64,000 bases of DNA from Brenneria bubanii (GCF_022378355.1 NZ_JAKMAJ010000009.1:1-64000); one strand, 5' to 3'. Shown: positions 36,651 through 48,254, counted from the stretch's first letter. A program made the numbers and translations. The notes: generated from the sequence alone by a model not told the origin.

Positions 36651-37691
36651 TCAATTTTGCTCACGAAAATGAATATCGCTGACAACGCGCAGGCGTTCTG
36701 CCGCCTGTTCCGCCGTCAGATCGCGCTGGGCTTCCGCCAGCATTTCGTAACCGACCATAAACTTACGCACGCTGGCAGAGCGTAATAACGGTGGATAAAA
36801 GTGGGCGTGCAGTTGCCAGTGGGCATGCTCTTCGCCATTAAATGGCGCGCCGTGCCACCCCATGGAGTACGGGAATGAGCACTGAAACAGATTATCGTAA
36901 CGGCTGGTCAATTTTTTCAGCGCAACGGCGAGATCTTCGCGCTGCGGTTCGCTCAACTGCGGCAACCGCTGTGCCACGAACTTCGGCAACAGCAGGGTTT
37001 CAAACGGCCAGGAAGCCCAATAGGGCACCACCGCCAGCCAGAAGTCGGTTTCAACCACCAGCCGGCTGCCGTCAGCCAGCTCACGCTGCATATAGTCAAG
37101 CAACAGAGGCGTGCCGTAGCGTGCGAAATAAGCCTGCTGTTCCCGATCTTCGCGCAGCACTTCATTCGGCAAAAAATCGTTGGCCCAGACCTGTCCGTGC
37201 GGATGCGGATTTGAACACCCCATCATTGCCCCTTTGTTTTCAAACACCTGTACCCAGGGGTAACGTTTCCCCAGTTCTGCGGTCTGTTCACTCCAGGTGT
37301 CGATCACGCTTTTCAGGGCCGACAAAGGCAATTCAGGCAGGCTTTTGCTGTGGTCGGGCGAAAAGCAGATCACGCGGCTAACACCGCGAGCGCTCTGTAG
37401 CTGAAACAGCGGATCGTCACTGGGCGATACCGCCGGGGTATCCTCCATCAAGGCGGAAAAATCATTAGTGAAAACAAAGGTGTCCAGATAACGCGGATTA
37501 ATATCGCCGGTAATGCGCCGGTTTCCCGCACACAGATAACAGTCAGCATCGTGCGGCGGCGGCGTACGGCGATCCGGTTCATCCTGCTGCCCTTGCCACG
37601 GACGTTTAGCCCGATGAGGAGAAACCAATATCCACTCGCCTTTCAACGGGTTGAAGCGGCGATGCGGGTGCTCTGTGGGTTCAAATAACAT
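36651..37691 (-). CDS. galT: Galactose-1-phosphate uridylyltransferase
   Basis: GalT exchanges UMP between UDP-glucose and galactose-1-phosphate. The 346-residue product has [25 protein letters not shown] at the start, the zinc-site cysteines in DCYLCAGN, and the active-site [13 protein letters not shown], where the second His of HPH carries the UMP. The ATG at 37691 is used because AAGGAG precedes it; a GTG three codons upstream is rejected. It is the first gene of a galTK operon divergent from galR. Confidence 0.97.
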   Translation of the reverse strand: MLFEPTEHPHRRFNPLKGEWILVSPHRAKRPWQGQQDEPDRRTPPPHDADCYLCAGNRRITGDINPRYLDTFVFTNDFSALMEDTPAVSPSDDPLFQLQSARGVSRVICFSPDHSKSLPELPLSALKSVIDTWSEQTAELGKRYPWVQVFENKGAMMGCSNPHPHGQVWANDFLPNEVLREDREQQAYFARYGTPLLLDYMQRELADGSRLVVETDFWLAVVPYWASWPFETLLLPKFVAQRLPQLSEPQREDLAVALKKLTSRYDNLFQCSFPYSMGWHGAPFNGEEHAHWQLHAHFYPPLLRSASVRKFMVGYEMLAEAQRDLTAEQAAERLRVVSDIHFREQN

Positions 37692-37838
37692 AAAGACCAC
37701 TCCTTAAAACGCGACAGCCCCTGGCGCCAATGCTCTGTTCAGCGGCGGCAAACGAGGCTCAATACTCACCGCCGTCTTTCGTCTGGAGAGTAGCTGGCAT
37801 CATCATCACAAGAACAGAAAAGGGGCTTCGTACATTTA

Positions 37839-37854
37839 GTGTAACCGTTTACCC
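37839..37854. promoter_or_regulatory. Gal operator between galT and galR
   Basis: GTGTAACCGTTTACCC closely fits the GalR/GalS operator GTGNAANCGNTTNCAC. It lies ~150 bp upstream of both divergent genes and should repress galTK in the absence of galactose. Confidence 0.85.
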
Positions 37855-38000
37855 TAAATTAACCCTCGAGATGATATTTGAGAAGTGGGGAGTTACTCTG
37901 GTCGTGAAGTCGATCACATAAGCGTCTTTTACCTGCCGCAAAGGGCAGAATCCGCAGGTAACATCGGCATATCCAGCAACCTATCGTCCGGGAATCACAC

Positions 38001-39011
38001 ATGGCCACAATAAAGGATGTCGCGCGTCTGTCAGGGGTATCTGTTGCAACGGTTTCACGCGTCATCAACGACTCGCCCAAAGCCAGCGATGCTTCGCGCA
38101 AGGCCGTGCACAAGGCGATGGCTGAGCTGCAGTACCATCCGAACGCCAATGCCAGAGCCCTTGCTCACCAAAGTGCCGAAACCCTGGGTCTGGTGGTGGC
38201 GGACGTTTCCGATCCTTTTTTCGGCACCATGGTGAAATCGGTGGAGCAAATCGCTCAGGCGACGGGTAATTTTTTACTCATCGGCAACGGCTACCACAAT
38301 GCCGAACAGGAGAAAAAAGCGATAGAACAGCTGATTCGTCACCGCTGCGCCGGACTGGTGGTTCACGCCAAAATGATTTCGGACCAGGATCTGGCGGCCC
38401 TGATGGGTCATATTCCCGATATGGTGCTGATCAATCGGACTTTAGCGGGTTATGAAAACCGCTGTGTGGCGCTGGACGATCGTTACGGCGCCTGGCTGGC
38501 TACCCGCCATCTGATTCAGGAAGGACACCAAAAGATTGGTTTTCTTTGCTCCAATCACCAGATTTCCGACTCATTCGATCGTTTTCAGGGCTATATCGAT
38601 GCGCTGAATGAACATGGCCTTGCGCTGGATGAGCGGCTGATAGCCCGCGCCGCCCCTGACGAAGTCGGGGGCGAATCCGCCATGACCGAGTTGCTGAGCC
38701 GCGGCGGAAACATGACCGCCGTGGTGTGTTATAACGATTCCATGGCCGCCGGCGCGCTGTCCGTGCTCAGCGATAACGGTATCAACGTACCGCAGGATAT
38801 GTCCGTCGTGGGCTTCGACGATGTGCTGATAGCGCGCTATCTGCGCCCCCGGCTGACCACGGTGCACTACCCGATCTCGGCAATGGCGACGCAAGCCGCT
38901 GAGCTGGCTATCGCCCTGCATCAGGGGAAGCCGTTAAAGGAAACGACCAATATGTTTAGTCCTACGCTGGTTCGCCGCCACTCCGTCAGTCCGCCGCCCA
39001 GAGGCAAGTAA
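38001..39011 (+). CDS. galR: Galactose operon repressor (LacI family)
   Basis: The 336-residue product has a LacI-type helix-turn-helix at 2-60 (TIKDVARLSGVSVATVSRVIN) and a periplasmic-binding-like sugar domain. Identity is nearer to E. coli GalR than GalS, including LLIGNGYHN, RHRCAGLVVHAKM and the ending FSPTLVRRHSVS. It represses the gal genes until galactose binds. The gene is divergent from galT with a gal operator between. A second gal operator lies just after its stop, so it may be autoregulated in an unusual way. Confidence 0.94.
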   Translation: MATIKDVARLSGVSVATVSRVINDSPKASDASRKAVHKAMAELQYHPNANARALAHQSAETLGLVVADVSDPFFGTMVKSVEQIAQATGNFLLIGNGYHNAEQEKKAIEQLIRHRCAGLVVHAKMISDQDLAALMGHIPDMVLINRTLAGYENRCVALDDRYGAWLATRHLIQEGHQKIGFLCSNHQISDSFDRFQGYIDALNEHGLALDERLIARAAPDEVGGESAMTELLSRGGNMTAVVCYNDSMAAGALSVLSDNGINVPQDMSVVGFDDVLIARYLRPRLTTVHYPISAMATQAAELAIALHQGKPLKETTNMFSPTLVRRHSVSPPPRGK

Positions 39012-39018
39012 CGCCCGA

Positions 39019-39034
39019 TTGTAAACGATTACAC
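39019..39034. promoter_or_regulatory. Second Gal-type operator, downstream of galR
   Basis: Read on the minus strand, GTGTAATCGTTTACAA agrees with GTGNAANCGNTTNCAC except in the last half-site bases. It lies 8 bp after the galR stop, between converging galR and dsdA, about 1.18 kb from the first operator. That spacing could permit DNA looping. Confidence 0.7.
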
Positions 39035-39132
39035 CAATATCGCCTCGCGGCGTGATTCCTGACGATGACGCCCCATCGCCGCCAGGGTTTGCGCCGAGCG
39101 AAACGGGGCGTGCGCCTACGCGAAAAATATGA

Positions 39133-40482
39133 CTATTGCCCCGCCGCCGCCAGATATTTCGCCATTTCATCCGCGGGAACCATCCCGCCGCCGGTGGCCC
39201 AGACCAGATGCGTCGCCTGACGCAGGCTTTCGCCATCGATGTCCATGGCGCGCACGGACGCCGGATTGGCGAAGACCCGCAGCGGCCCCGCCATTCCGGC
39301 CAGTGCGGAAGGCTCCAGCTGAATGTTTTCGCTGCCATCAAGCAAGCCAAGCAGGTGGTACATTTCCCGATCGCTCAGGGTATAGAACCCATCCAGCAGC
39401 CGCTCCATCGCCCGGCCGACAAAACCTGACGCCCGCCCCACCGCCAAACCATCGGCGGCGGTCAGATTATCGATGCCCAGATCCTGCACCGAGATGCCGT
39501 CGTGCAGCCCGGTATGCACGCCCAACAACATACAGGGTGAATGCGTCGGCTCGGCAAAAATGCAGTGCACATGGTCGCCAAACGCCAGCTTCAGCCCAAA
39601 CGCCACGCCGCCGGGGCCGCCCCCTACGCCGCAGGGAAGATAGACAAATAGCGGATGCTGCGCATCAACGGGCTGATGCAAGCGCGCGAACTGACGACGC
39701 AAACGGCTGCCGGCCACCGCGTATCCCAGAAACAGCGTGCGGGAGTTCTCGTCGTCAATGAAAAAACAATGGGGATCCGACGCCGCCTCTTCGCGGCCCC
39801 GAGCCACGGCGACACCGTAATCTTCCGCGTACTCCACCACGTTGACTCCGTTATCACGCAGCTTTTGCTTCTTCCAGGCACGCGCGTCGGCCGACATATG
39901 TACGCTGACGCTGAACCCCAGCCTGGCGCTCATGATGCCGATCGACATTCCCAGATTGCCGGTGGACCCAACGGCAATACGGTATTGGCTAAAAAACTGG
40001 CGGAATTTATCGGAATAAAGCAGGCGGTAATCGTCCTCCAGCCTGAGCATACCGGCCGCCAGCGCCAGCTTTTCCGCGTGCGCCAGCACCTCATAGATCC
40101 CCCCGCGCGCCTTGATGGAGCCGGAAATGGGCAAATGGCTGTCTTTTTTCAGCCACATTTGACCGCTAATCGGTTGCTGGTAACGCTGCGCCATCGCCTG
40201 CTGCATCGCGGGAATCGCCACCACATCCGATTCAATGATGCCCTGCATGTCGGCGGTTTCCGGAAAAGCCAGACACAGGTAAGGAGCAAAGCGTTGCAAA
40301 CGGGCCTCGGCGTCGGCGACATCTTGCGCCGTCAGTCCGACGTAAGGCAGTCCTTGCGCCAGGGAAGTGGCCCTGGGGTTAAACCAGGTAACGTCGTCCA
40401 GATTGATGAGGCGTTGCACCAGAGGATACTGCCTGACCAGCGTTTCAATTTCAGTCTTGTCCATTGTTTTTCTCATCTTCAT
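39133..40482 (-). CDS. dsdA: D-serine dehydratase
   Basis: This PLP enzyme converts D-serine to pyruvate and ammonia, a detoxifying and catabolic step. The 449-residue product is colinear with E. coli Dsd[21 protein letters not shown] holds the PLP lysine (Lys124 here), the phosphate-binding loop is [20 protein letters not shown], and [20 protein letters not shown] follows. Three in-frame ATGs (40482, 40476 and 40464) are possible starts; the first is listed. The regulator gene dsdC and transporter gene dsdX are not adjacent, so D-serine import must rely on other carriers. Confidence 0.95.
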   Translation of the reverse strand: MKMRKTMDKTEIETLVRQYPLVQRLINLDDVTWFNPRATSLAQGLPYVGLTAQDVADAEARLQRFAPYLCLAFPETADMQGIIESDVVAIPAMQQAMAQRYQQPISGQMWLKKDSHLPISGSIKARGGIYEVLAHAEKLALAAGMLRLEDDYRLLYSDKFRQFFSQYRIAVGSTGNLGMSIGIMSARLGFSVSVHMSADARAWKKQKLRDNGVNVVEYAEDYGVAVARGREEAASDPHCFFIDDENSRTLFLGYAVAGSRLRRQFARLHQPVDAQHPLFVYLPCGVGGGPGGVAFGLKLAFGDHVHCIFAEPTHSPCMLLGVHTGLHDGISVQDLGIDNLTAADGLAVGRASGFVGRAMERLLDGFYTLSDREMYHLLGLLDGSENIQLEPSALAGMAGPLRVFANPASVRAMDIDGESLRQATHLVWATGGGMVPADEMAKYLAAAGQ

Positions 40483-40986
40483 CTCACGGCATAAGGGAAC
40501 AGGAAGGCGATGCCCGGCGGAATAAATACGGCGCGATCATGGGCGAAAACCGGAACCGATGTTCAACCGTCTCAGGCTATGTTGCACCATAAATCGGCGC
40601 GATCCGCAACGGCCGTTCAGCCTTTTCGCCACGCGGGATAATGGCGTTTTCCGGCGTTCAGTCCGCTTCAGCCAGGCTGGCTCAGAAGGCGCGAATCGGA
40701 TTATTCACGCCTCGCAGACAACGATTCATAACAACCCGTTATGACGTTTTGCCCCTGATGATTCAATCAGACTCTTATTTTATGCGCTTTTTGCTGTAAA
40801 TATCGCCACTGAACGGTGATATTGAAATAATGAATGGATAAAAAAGCAGTGATTACAAGACACAGCATTTAGTTTGCACAATAATCCAAGATATAATTAT
40901 GCTTTTGCGTTATCCCTCTCATTTTTAGCGAACTCGTTACATAGAATGACCTGGAAAACTTGGCCGGCCTCATATTTGGAGCAAAC
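40483..40986. other. Divergent dsdA / nucleoside-transporter intergenic region
   Basis: About 500 bp. An imperfect dyad, AATATCGCC (40799-40807) with GGTGATATT (40815-40823), has one mismatch in 9-bp arms and a 7-nt centre; it could be an operator. The 40830-40950 stretch is AT-rich and likely holds the transporter promoter. No gene is supported. Confidence 0.45.
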
Positions 40987-42183
40987 ATGTCCCTGTCACA
41001 TATTGCACAATTTTTATTAGCATTGGTTGTTGTCGCTGCACTGTCGTTACTCATTTGCCGCGACCGAAAAAGCATCCGTCTTCGATTCATCATTCAGCTG
41101 TTGGTTGTTGAAATTTTACTCGCTTACTTTTTCCTATACTCGGATGCCGGACTGGGGGTGGTAAAAGGCTTCGCCGCCATGTTCGATAAATTACTGGGTT
41201 TTGCCGGACAGGGAACCGATTTTGTCTTCGGCGATATGGTCAAAAGCGATAAAAATCTTATTTCTTTCTTCTTTAAAGTGCTTTGTCCTATCGTCTTCAT
41301 CTCCGCCCTGATTGGGATTCTGCAATACATCAAAGTTTTACCGATTGTTATTCGTCTGATTGGCACCGTTCTTTCCAAAATCAACGGAATGGGTAAGCTG
41401 GAATCGTTTAACGCCGTCAGCTCGCTGATCCTCGGTCAGTCCGAGAATTTTATCGCCTACAAAGACATTCTGGGCAAAATGTCTGAAAAGCGGATGTACA
41501 CCATGGCGGCAACGGCGATGTCGACGGTTTCCATGTCGATTGTCGGCGCTTACATGTCAATGCTGGACTCCAAATTTGTCGTCGCCGCGTTGATTCTCAA
41601 CATGTTCAGCACCTTTATCGTGCTGTCGCTCATCAACCCGTATAAAGTCGGCGAAGAGCCTGAATTGCAATTAGGCAATATTCATGAAAACCAGAGCTTC
41701 TTCGAAATGCTGGGGGAGTATATTCTGGCCGGCTTTAAAGTCGCGGTTATCGTTGCCGCCATGCTGATTGGCTTCATTGCGCTGATTGCCGCCATCAATG
41801 CTATCTGCAGCACGATTTTCGGCGTCAGCTTCCAGGAAATCCTGGGGTACGTATTCTATCCGTTCGCCTGGATCATGGGCATTCCGGCGAATGAAGCCTT
41901 GCAGGTTGGCAGCATCATGGCGACCAAACTGGTGTCCAATGAATTCGTCGCCATGCTGGAACTGCAAAAAGTAGCGGCTGAACTGTCGCCGCGCAGCGTT
42001 GGGATTCTGTCGGTGTTCCTGGTTTCCTTCGCTAACTTTTCCTCCATCGGCATCATCGCCGGCGCCATTAAAGGTCTGAACGAGCATCAGGGCAACGTGG
42101 TTTCCCGCTTCGGCCTGAAGCTGGTCTACGGATCAACGCTGGTGAGCATTTTGTCTGCATCCATCGCCGGGCTGGTGCTTTAA
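40987..42183 (+). CDS. nupC: Concentrative nucleoside transporter (NupC family)
   Basis: The 398-residue proton-linked nucleoside importer of the CNT family closely follows E. coli Nup[52 protein letters not shown] (substrate site), [37 protein letters not shown] and [19 protein letters not shown]. The start is the ATG at 40987 after TTGGAG; a nine-codon extension is rejected. Uptake of pyrimidine nucleosides is expected, though purine specificity cannot be excluded by eye. The gene stands alone with its own terminator. Confidence 0.9.
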   Translation: MSLSHIAQFLLALVVVAALSLLICRDRKSIRLRFIIQLLVVEILLAYFFLYSDAGLGVVKGFAAMFDKLLGFAGQGTDFVFGDMVKSDKNLISFFFKVLCPIVFISALIGILQYIKVLPIVIRLIGTVLSKINGMGKLESFNAVSSLILGQSENFIAYKDILGKMSEKRMYTMAATAMSTVSMSIVGAYMSMLDSKFVVAALILNMFSTFIVLSLINPYKVGEEPELQLGNIHENQSFFEMLGEYILAGFKVAVIVAAMLIGFIALIAAINAICSTIFGVSFQEILGYVFYPFAWIMGIPANEALQVGSIMATKLVSNEFVAMLELQKVAAELSPRSVGILSVFLVSFANFSSIGIIAGAIKGLNEHQGNVVSRFGLKLVYGSTLVSILSASIAGLVL

Positions 42184-42198
42184 CGGTCGTCATATCCG

Positions 42199-42226
42199 CA
42201 TCCCCGTGCAGGCGGGGATGTCTCTT
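42199..42226 (+). terminator. Terminator after nupC
   Basis: CATCCCCG (42199-42206) pairs with CGGGGATG (42213-42220), loop TGCAGG, followed by TCTCTT. Confidence 0.7.
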
Positions 42227-42467
42227 CGAGGCGATGGGTCATTTCCGCGTTTAAACCGGCGAAATGCGTCAGAGATCCTCGCGGCGCGCACTAGCCCGCT
42301 CAATAATGGCCCAGACCTAAATGCCGACGCCTTTGCCGGTAACATGACCTGACCGCCAGTTCCTCCCGCCGCGAATTTAACCAGGCTACTCTCCGGTAAG
42401 AAAAAGATCTTTTTTATGCAATATAAACCCAGCGAAAAAATAAAATCTCTAATTCATCAATTAATGA

Positions 42468-42484
42468 GTAACGATTGTCGTTAC
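42468..42484. promoter_or_regulatory. Operator-like palindrome upstream of idnO
   Basis: GTAACGA-TTG-TCGTTAC has perfect 7-bp arms. It is 300 bp before idnO. Gluconate regulators of the LacI family bind GTTACC-type dyads, which makes such control conceivable. Confidence 0.4.
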
Positions 42485-42784
42485 CTGTTCATTTTCGGCG
42501 TCACGGCGATAGGCGCTGTCCTGAACCAACGGATAGATGAAGCTCACGGAATCTGTAACAGCCGTTAGTAACATAGTTTAAAGTGATTTTCATCACAGTT
42601 TTACCCAGCGTAAAACGGTTTCATACCCCCACATCATTAACCGCGACAGATTCAGTCGTGCTGAATAAATAAACGAGAAACCCTTCTTTTTTATTGGATC
42701 GGACTCGCTGGATAGTATTTGGCGCACACTGAATATCAGCGGATTATGCCGAAAAATTACTCAGATCGCCATCAGGAACGATTT

Positions 42785-43549
42785 ATGAAAGCACTGTTTT
42801 CTCTATCCCAAAAGAAAGTACTTATTACTGGTTCTGCTCAAGGTATTGGCTTTCTGCTGGCTAAAGGGTTATCCGAATTCGGCGCAGAAATTATTATTAA
42901 CGATATTACGGCCGAACGTGCGGAAAAAGCCGTGGCGCAATTACGCGATGCCGGTTATCAAGCCTATGCGGCAGCATTTAATGTGACTGACCATGATGCC
43001 GTGCAGGAATCTATTCAGCATATCGAAGAAAATATCGGCGCTATCGATGTACTCATTAACAATGCCGGAATTCAGCGCCGACACCCTTTCACCGAATTTC
43101 CGGAGAATGAATGGGATGATGTGATTAACGTTAACCAAAAATCAGTATTCCTGGTTTCACAAGCGGTTTCCCGCTATATGATCAAACGCCAGCGCGGCAA
43201 GATTATTAATATCTGCTCCATGCAGAGTGAATTAGGCCGCGACACCATTACGCCTTACGCCGCGTCCAAAGGCGCGGTCAAAATGCTGACCCGCGGCATG
43301 TGCGTGGAGCTGGCCCGCTATAATATTCAGGTCAACGGCATCGCCCCCGGCTACTTCAAGACGGAGATGACCAAAGCGCTGGTTGACGACAAGGCATTCA
43401 CCGACTGGTTGTGCAAGCGAACGCCCGCCGCACGCTGGGGCGATCCGGAAGAGTTAATCGGCGCGGCGGTTTACCTCTCATCCAAAGCATCGAATTTTGT
43501 CAATGGACACCTGCTGTTCGTCGATGGCGGCATGCTGGTCGCAGTATGA
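42785..43549 (+). CDS. idnO: Gluconate 5-dehydrogenase (SDR family)
   Basis: The 254-residue short-chain dehydrogenase matches E. coli IdnO in length and nearly throughout. It has the NAD(P) loop ITGSAQGIGFLLA, NNAGIQRRHPFTEFPE, catalytic Ser in ICSMQSELGRDT with YAASKGAVKML (Tyr and Lys), and the ending NGHLLFVDGGMLVAV. It reduces 5-ketogluconate to gluconate. The ATG at 42785 follows AGGA. The rest of the L-idonate set (idnD, idnK, idnT, idnR) is absent, so it appears to be a lone gene that would serve ketogluconate use together with a kinase encoded elsewhere. Confidence 0.93.
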   Translation: MKALFSLSQKKVLITGSAQGIGFLLAKGLSEFGAEIIINDITAERAEKAVAQLRDAGYQAYAAAFNVTDHDAVQESIQHIEENIGAIDVLINNAGIQRRHPFTEFPENEWDDVINVNQKSVFLVSQAVSRYMIKRQRGKIINICSMQSELGRDTITPYAASKGAVKMLTRGMCVELARYNIQVNGIAPGYFKTEMTKALVDDKAFTDWLCKRTPAARWGDPEELIGAAVYLSSKASNFVNGHLLFVDGGMLVAV

Positions 43550-43911
43550 CGCGCGATGCCCCACGCCATCCCGCCGCCATTAATTGGAATAGGGCATACC
43601 GGAGAATAGGCCGTGCGTGATAAAGCCTCTATTTCTCCGCCAGCAAGCCGCTCGCTCCCGCGTCGAGGCTAAAGATAACGGCATCATTACCCGCGTCGCC
43701 TTGCTATCCACCCGGTCGAAACAAGGCGGCATTTTGCTTCCCGCTCCTCGATATCTCAATCACTAACGTCGCTGCTTGGCCACAAACCCTGACATATATT
43801 CCATATTTCCTTCATTTTTGTCCGGTATATTCCCTTTAAACTTGTATGATAAAAAATTGTTCCATGGACCTGCTCTGCGCCTGAGCAATCTGGAGAGATC
43901 ACCCCATACTT
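43550..43911. other. Region upstream of mdtA
   Basis: About 360 bp that must contain the mdtABCD-baeSR promoter. A stretch at about 43817-43834 (TTTTTGTCCGGTATATTC) is a partial match to the E. coli BaeR box but too degenerate to call. No gene is supported. Confidence 0.4.
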
Positions 43912-45132
43912 ATGAATGCCAAACGCCTCTCACGCCTGTTGATTCTCATTGTTGCCGTTGTTGCCGCGCTGCTGCTTTGGCGTCATGTTACTCACCCTTC
44001 CGCCACCGCCGATCAAAAAAACGATCAGGCCAGTCAACCATCGCGCGCCGGCGGAGTCGGCCGACGCGCATCCATGAACGCGCGGCCCCCCGTGCAGGCC
44101 GCGCGCTCACAAACGGTGTCCGTCCCCTACTATCTTTCGGCACTGGGCACCGTGACCGCCGCCAACACGGTAACCGTTCGCAGCCGGGTTAACGGCGAAC
44201 TGATGGCAGTGCATTTTCAGGAAGGACAGCTGGTCAATGCCGGCGATCTGCTGGCCGAGATTGACCCGCGTCCCTATCAGGTCGAACTGACGCAGGCGCA
44301 GGGGCAGTTAGCCAAAGATCAGGCGACGCTGGCTAACGCTCGGCAGGACTTCGCCCGTTATCAGAAACTGGTGAAAACCAATTTGATCTCTCAGCAAGAG
44401 TTGGACGCGCAACTCTCGCTGGTGCGCCAGTCAGAAGGAACGGTTAAGGCCGATGAAGGGGCGGTGGCCAGCGCCGAGTTGCAGTTGGCTTATAGCAAAA
44501 TCACCGCGCCCATCGGCGGACGGGTGGGATTGAAGCAGGTCGATGTGGGCAATTACATCACCAGCAGCGATACCAACGGCATCCTGGTGATTACCCAGAC
44601 ATACCCTATCGATGTGGTATTTACCGTGCCGGAAGGCGAGATCGCCACCGTGGTGAAAGCGCAAAAGGCCGGACAGCCGCCGCTGGTTGAAGCCTGGGAT
44701 CGCACTAATCAACGCAAACTGACGCAAGGCCGTTTGCTGAGTATGGATAACCAAATCGATACCACTACCGGCACCGTCAAGCTCAAAGGGCGTTTCGAAA
44801 ATAGCGATGACGCGCTATTCCCCAACCAGTTTGTCAATATTCGCATGAAGGTGGATACGCTGCAAAATGCGATTGTGGTTCCCGCCGCCGCGGTACAGAT
44901 GGGGAATGAAGGCCACTTCGTCTGGACAATGAATGACAAAAATGAAGTCGGCAAGCGGTTGGTGACCACCGGCATTCAGTATGGCCAAAACAGGGTGATT
45001 ACGGCCGGACTGGCCGAGGATGTCCAGGTGGTCACCGATGGGATTGACCGCCTGACCGAAGGCGCGAAAGTGGAGGTGGTGCCTTCCGCATCGACAGAGA
45101 AAACGCCGGTTACCCGCGGGGAGAGACCCTGA
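43912..45132 (+). CDS. mdtA: Multidrug efflux membrane-fusion protein MdtA
   Basis: MdtA is the periplasmic adaptor linking the MdtB/MdtC RND pump to the TolC outer-membrane channel. The 406-residue product has an uncleaved or signal-anchor segment at about 8-24, then a lipoyl/hairpin region: [37 protein letters not shown] as the first half-motif and [22 protein letters not shown] as the second, with the coiled-coil hairpin between. Beta-barrel and membrane-proximal parts follow. The stop overlaps the mdtB start (TGATG), so the operon is translated in a coupled way. Confidence 0.95.
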   Translation: MNAKRLSRLLILIVAVVAALLLWRHVTHPSATADQKNDQASQPSRAGGVGRRASMNARPPVQAARSQTVSVPYYLSALGTVTAANTVTVRSRVNGELMAVHFQEGQLVNAGDLLAEIDPRPYQVELTQAQGQLAKDQATLANARQDFARYQKLVKTNLISQQELDAQLSLVRQSEGTVKADEGAVASAELQLAYSKITAPIGGRVGLKQVDVGNYITSSDTNGILVITQTYPIDVVFTVPEGEIATVVKAQKAGQPPLVEAWDRTNQRKLTQGRLLSMDNQIDTTTGTVKLKGRFENSDDALFPNQFVNIRMKVDTLQNAIVVPAAAVQMGNEGHFVWTMNDKNEVGKRLVTTGIQYGQNRVITAGLAEDVQVVTDGIDRLTEGAKVEVVPSASTEKTPVTRGERP

Positions 45133-48100
45133 TGCAGCAGAACCTACCGGCCAGCGGTGGCGGGCCATCGCGGTTTTTTATTCTGCGACCGGTCGCCACC
45201 TCGCTGTTGATGATCGCAATATTGCTGGCCGGCATTATCGGCTACCGCGCGCTGCCGGTTTCGGCGTTGCCGGAAGTCGACTACCCGACGATCCAGGTCG
45301 TCACGCTCTATCCGGGCGCCAGTCCCGAAGTAGTCACATCGGCCATCAGCGCGCCGCTGGAGCGCCAGTTCGGCCAGATTTCCGGCCTGAAACAGATGTC
45401 GACCCAAAGCTCCGGCGGCGCGTCCGTTATTACGCTGCAATTCCAGCTTGAGCTTTCGCTGGATATTGCCGAACAGGACGTGCAGGCGGCAATCAACGCC
45501 GCCACCAATCTGCTGCCCGGCGATCTCCCTTATCTGCCGACCTACAGCAAGGTTAACCCGGCCGATCCGCCGATTCTCACGCTGGCCGTGACCTCCACCG
45601 CCATGCCCATGACGCAATTGCAGGATATGGTGGATAACCGCGTGGCACAGAAGATCTCGCAGGTTTCCGGCGTCGGGCTGGTTTCTCTGGCGGGCGGACA
45701 GCGCCCTGCCGTGCGGGTAAAGCTGAATGCCCCGGCGCTGGCCGCCTACGGGCTGAACAGCGAAGAAGTCCGCACCGCCATTACCGCCGCCAACGTTAAC
45801 TCCGCCAAGGGCAGTCTGGACGGGCCGACCCGCTCGGTTACCCTGTCGGCCAACGATCAGATGAAGTCGATAGAGGATTACCGTCAGCTAATCGTCGCCT
45901 GGCGCAATCAGGCGGCGGTACGCTTGCGTGATGTCGCCACCATAGAACAGGCGGCGGAGAATACCGATCTGGCGGCCTGGGCGAATCGTCAGCAGGCCAT
46001 CATTATCAACGTTCAGCGTCAGCCGGGCGCCAACGTCATCACCACCACGGACAGCATCCGCAAGATGTTGCCCGGACTGACCGCCAGCCTGCCCAAATCG
46101 GTTGAGGTATCGATGTTGACCGACCGCACCACCAGCATTCGCGCTTCGGTCAAAGACGTGCAGTTCGAGTTGCTGCTGGCGATTGCCCTGGTGGTCATGG
46201 TGATTTACCTGTTTTTGCGTAACGCGGTGGCGACGCTGATTCCCAGCATTGCCGTTCCGCTGTCGTTGATCGGTACCTTTTCCGCCATGTATTTTCTTGG
46301 CTTCTCGATTAATAACCTGACGCTGATGGCGCTGACCATCGCCACCGGATTTGTCGTCGATGATGCGATCGTGGTGATTGAAAACATCTCGCGCTATATC
46401 GAAAAGGGGGAAAAGCCGCTTGATGCCGCGTTAAAAGGCGCCGGAGAAATCGGTTTCACCATTATTTCGCTGACCTTCTCGCTGGTCGCCGTGCTGATCC
46501 CGCTGCTTTTCATGGGCGATATCATCGGCCGACTGTTCCGTGAATTCGCCATCACCCTGGCCGTCTCTATTTTGATCTCCGCCGTTATCTCGCTGACGCT
46601 CACGCCGATGATGTGCGCCCGGCTGCTGAGCCATCAGGCCTTGCGTAAGCAAAACCGTTTTACCCGCGCCAGCGAGCGCTTCTTTACCCGACTGATTGCC
46701 ATTTACGGCGCCGGGTTGAGAAAAGTCCTCAACCATCCCTGGTTGACCCTGAGCATAGCGTTGGGAACATTGTTGCTTACCGTCCTGCTTTATCTGTGGA
46801 TCCCCAAGGGGTTTTTCCCGCTGCAGGACAACAGCATTATCCAGGGTACGGTGCAGGCACCGCAGTCGGTATCATTCAGTAACATGGCCGATCGTCAGCA
46901 GCAGGTCGTCTCCCTCATCATGAAGGATCCCGCAGTCCAGAGCGTCTCCTCTTTCGTCGGCGTCGACGGCACCAATTCCGCACTCAACAGCGGCCGTCTG
47001 CAAATCAACCTGAAGCCGATTAGCGAGCGCGATGAGCGTATTCCCGCCGTGATTAGCCGACTGCAACAGGAAACCGCCCGCCTGCCCGGCATTCGGCTTT
47101 ATCTGCAGCCGGTGCAGGACCTCACCATCGATACGCAGATCGGCCGCACGCAGTATCAGTTCACGCTACAGGCGATGTCGCTGGACCAACTCAGCCTGTG
47201 GGTGCCTAAATTGATGTCCGGTTTACAGAAACTGCCGCAGTTGGAAGACGTCAGCAGCGACTGGCAGGATCAGGCGCCCATCGCCTATGTAAACGTCGAT
47301 CGCGACAACGCCAGCCGTCTGGGAATCAGCATGTCGGCGATAGACAACGCGCTGTATAACGCGTTCGGACAGCGTCTAATTTCCACTATCTACACCCAAT
47401 CCAGTCAGTATCGCGTGGTGCTCGAACACGATACCCGCCATAATAACGGGCTGGACGCGCTACGCGATATTCGTTTAATAGGCAGCGACGGCGGAACCAT
47501 TCCGCTCACCAGCATCGCCACCGTTGAAGAGCGGCTGGGTCCCCTGTCCATCAACCGCCTCGATCAGTTCCCCGCCGCCACCATTTCCTTCAATGTGAGC
47601 AGCGGCTATTCGCTGGGCGACGCGGTGGCAGCCATCACCCAGGCAGAGCGGCAAATGGCGCTGCCGACGGATATCAGCACGCGCTTTCAGGGCTCGACGC
47701 TGGCCTTCCAGTCCGCCCTGAGCAGCACGGTGTGGCTGATTGTCGCGGCGGTGGTCGCCATGTATATCGTTCTCGGCGTACTCTATGAAAGTTTTATCCA
47801 CCCCGTGACCATACTTTCCACCTTGCCGACCGCCGGAGTCGGCGCCTTGCTGGCGTTAATCATGGCGGGCAGCGAGCTGGATGTGATTGCCATTATCGGC
47901 ATTATTTTACTGATTGGCATCGTGAAGAAGAACGCCATCATGATGATTGATTTCGCGCTGGCGGCGGAACGCGAACAGGGGATGAGCCCGTATGACGCCA
48001 TCTACCAGGCCTGCCTGCTGCGCTTTCGTCCAATCCTGATGACCACCATGGCCGCGTTGCTTAGCGCCTTGCCGCTGATGCTGAGCAGCGGCGTCGGCGC

Positions 48101-48254
48101 CGAATTGCGTCAACCGTTGGGCATTTGCATGGTCGGAGGGCTGATCATGAGCCAGATATTGACGCTGTTCACTACCCCGGTGATTTACCTGCTGTTCGAC
48201 CGGATGGCGCTGCATTTCCGGCGCGCGCCCCGTCATGAGGAAAGCATCGAGTGA
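45132..48254 (+). CDS. mdtB: RND multidrug efflux transporter MdtB
   Basis: The 1040-residue, 12-segment inner-membrane pump has the RND repeat architecture: segment one after [42 protein letters not shown], two large periplasmic loops, and the proton-relay helix with [17 protein letters not shown] (paired Asp). In E. coli two MdtB and one MdtC form the active heterotrimer exporting bile salts, novobiocin and deoxycholate, and the same is expected here. Its end overlaps mdtC (GTGA at 48251-48254). Confidence 0.96.
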   Translation: MQQNLPASGGGPSRFFILRPVATSLLMIAILLAGIIGYRALPVSALPEVDYPTIQVVTLYPGASPEVVTSAISAPLERQFGQISGLKQMSTQSSGGASVITLQFQLELSLDIAEQDVQAAINAATNLLPGDLPYLPTYSKVNPADPPILTLAVTSTAMPMTQLQDMVDNRVAQKISQVSGVGLVSLAGGQRPAVRVKLNAPALAAYGLNSEEVRTAITAANVNSAKGSLDGPTRSVTLSANDQMKSIEDYRQLIVAWRNQAAVRLRDVATIEQAAENTDLAAWANRQQAIIINVQRQPGANVITTTDSIRKMLPGLTASLPKSVEVSMLTDRTTSIRASVKDVQFELLLAIALVVMVIYLFLRNAVATLIPSIAVPLSLIGTFSAMYFLGFSINNLTLMALTIATGFVVDDAIVVIENISRYIEKGEKPLDAALKGAGEIGFTIISLTFSLVAVLIPLLFMGDIIGRLFREFAITLAVSILISAVISLTLTPMMCARLLSHQALRKQNRFTRASERFFTRLIAIYGAGLRKVLNHPWLTLSIALGTLLLTVLLYLWIPKGFFPLQDNSIIQGTVQAPQSVSFSNMADRQQQVVSLIMKDPAVQSVSSFVGVDGTNSALNSGRLQINLKPISERDERIPAVISRLQQETARLPGIRLYLQPVQDLTIDTQIGRTQYQFTLQAMSLDQLSLWVPKLMSGLQKLPQLEDVSSDWQDQAPIAYVNVDRDNASRLGISMSAIDNALYNAFGQRLISTIYTQSSQYRVVLEHDTRHNNGLDALRDIRLIGSDGGTIPLTSIATVEERLGPLSINRLDQFPAATISFNVSSGYSLGDAVAAITQAERQMALPTDISTRFQGSTLAFQSALSSTVWLIVAAVVAMYIVLGVLYESFIHPVTILSTLPTAGVGALLALIMAGSELDVIAIIGIILLIGIVKKNAIMMIDFALAAEREQGMSPYDAIYQACLLRFRPILMTTMAALLSALPLMLSSGVGAELRQPLGICMVGGLIMSQILTLFTTPVIYLLFDRMALHFRRAPRHEESIE

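Larger units (their letters stand above)
42184..42784. other. Intergenic region between nupC and idnO
   Basis: About 600 bp. It holds the nupC terminator, then a dyad at 42468 and AT-rich sequence leading to idnO. No gene-like frame was found; a 22-codon extension of idnO to 42719 is considered untranslated. Confidence 0.45.

Noticed and set aside
43817-43834. BaeR box upstream of mdtA
   Set aside because: About 12 of 18 positions agree with the remembered E. coli box, too weak to assert.
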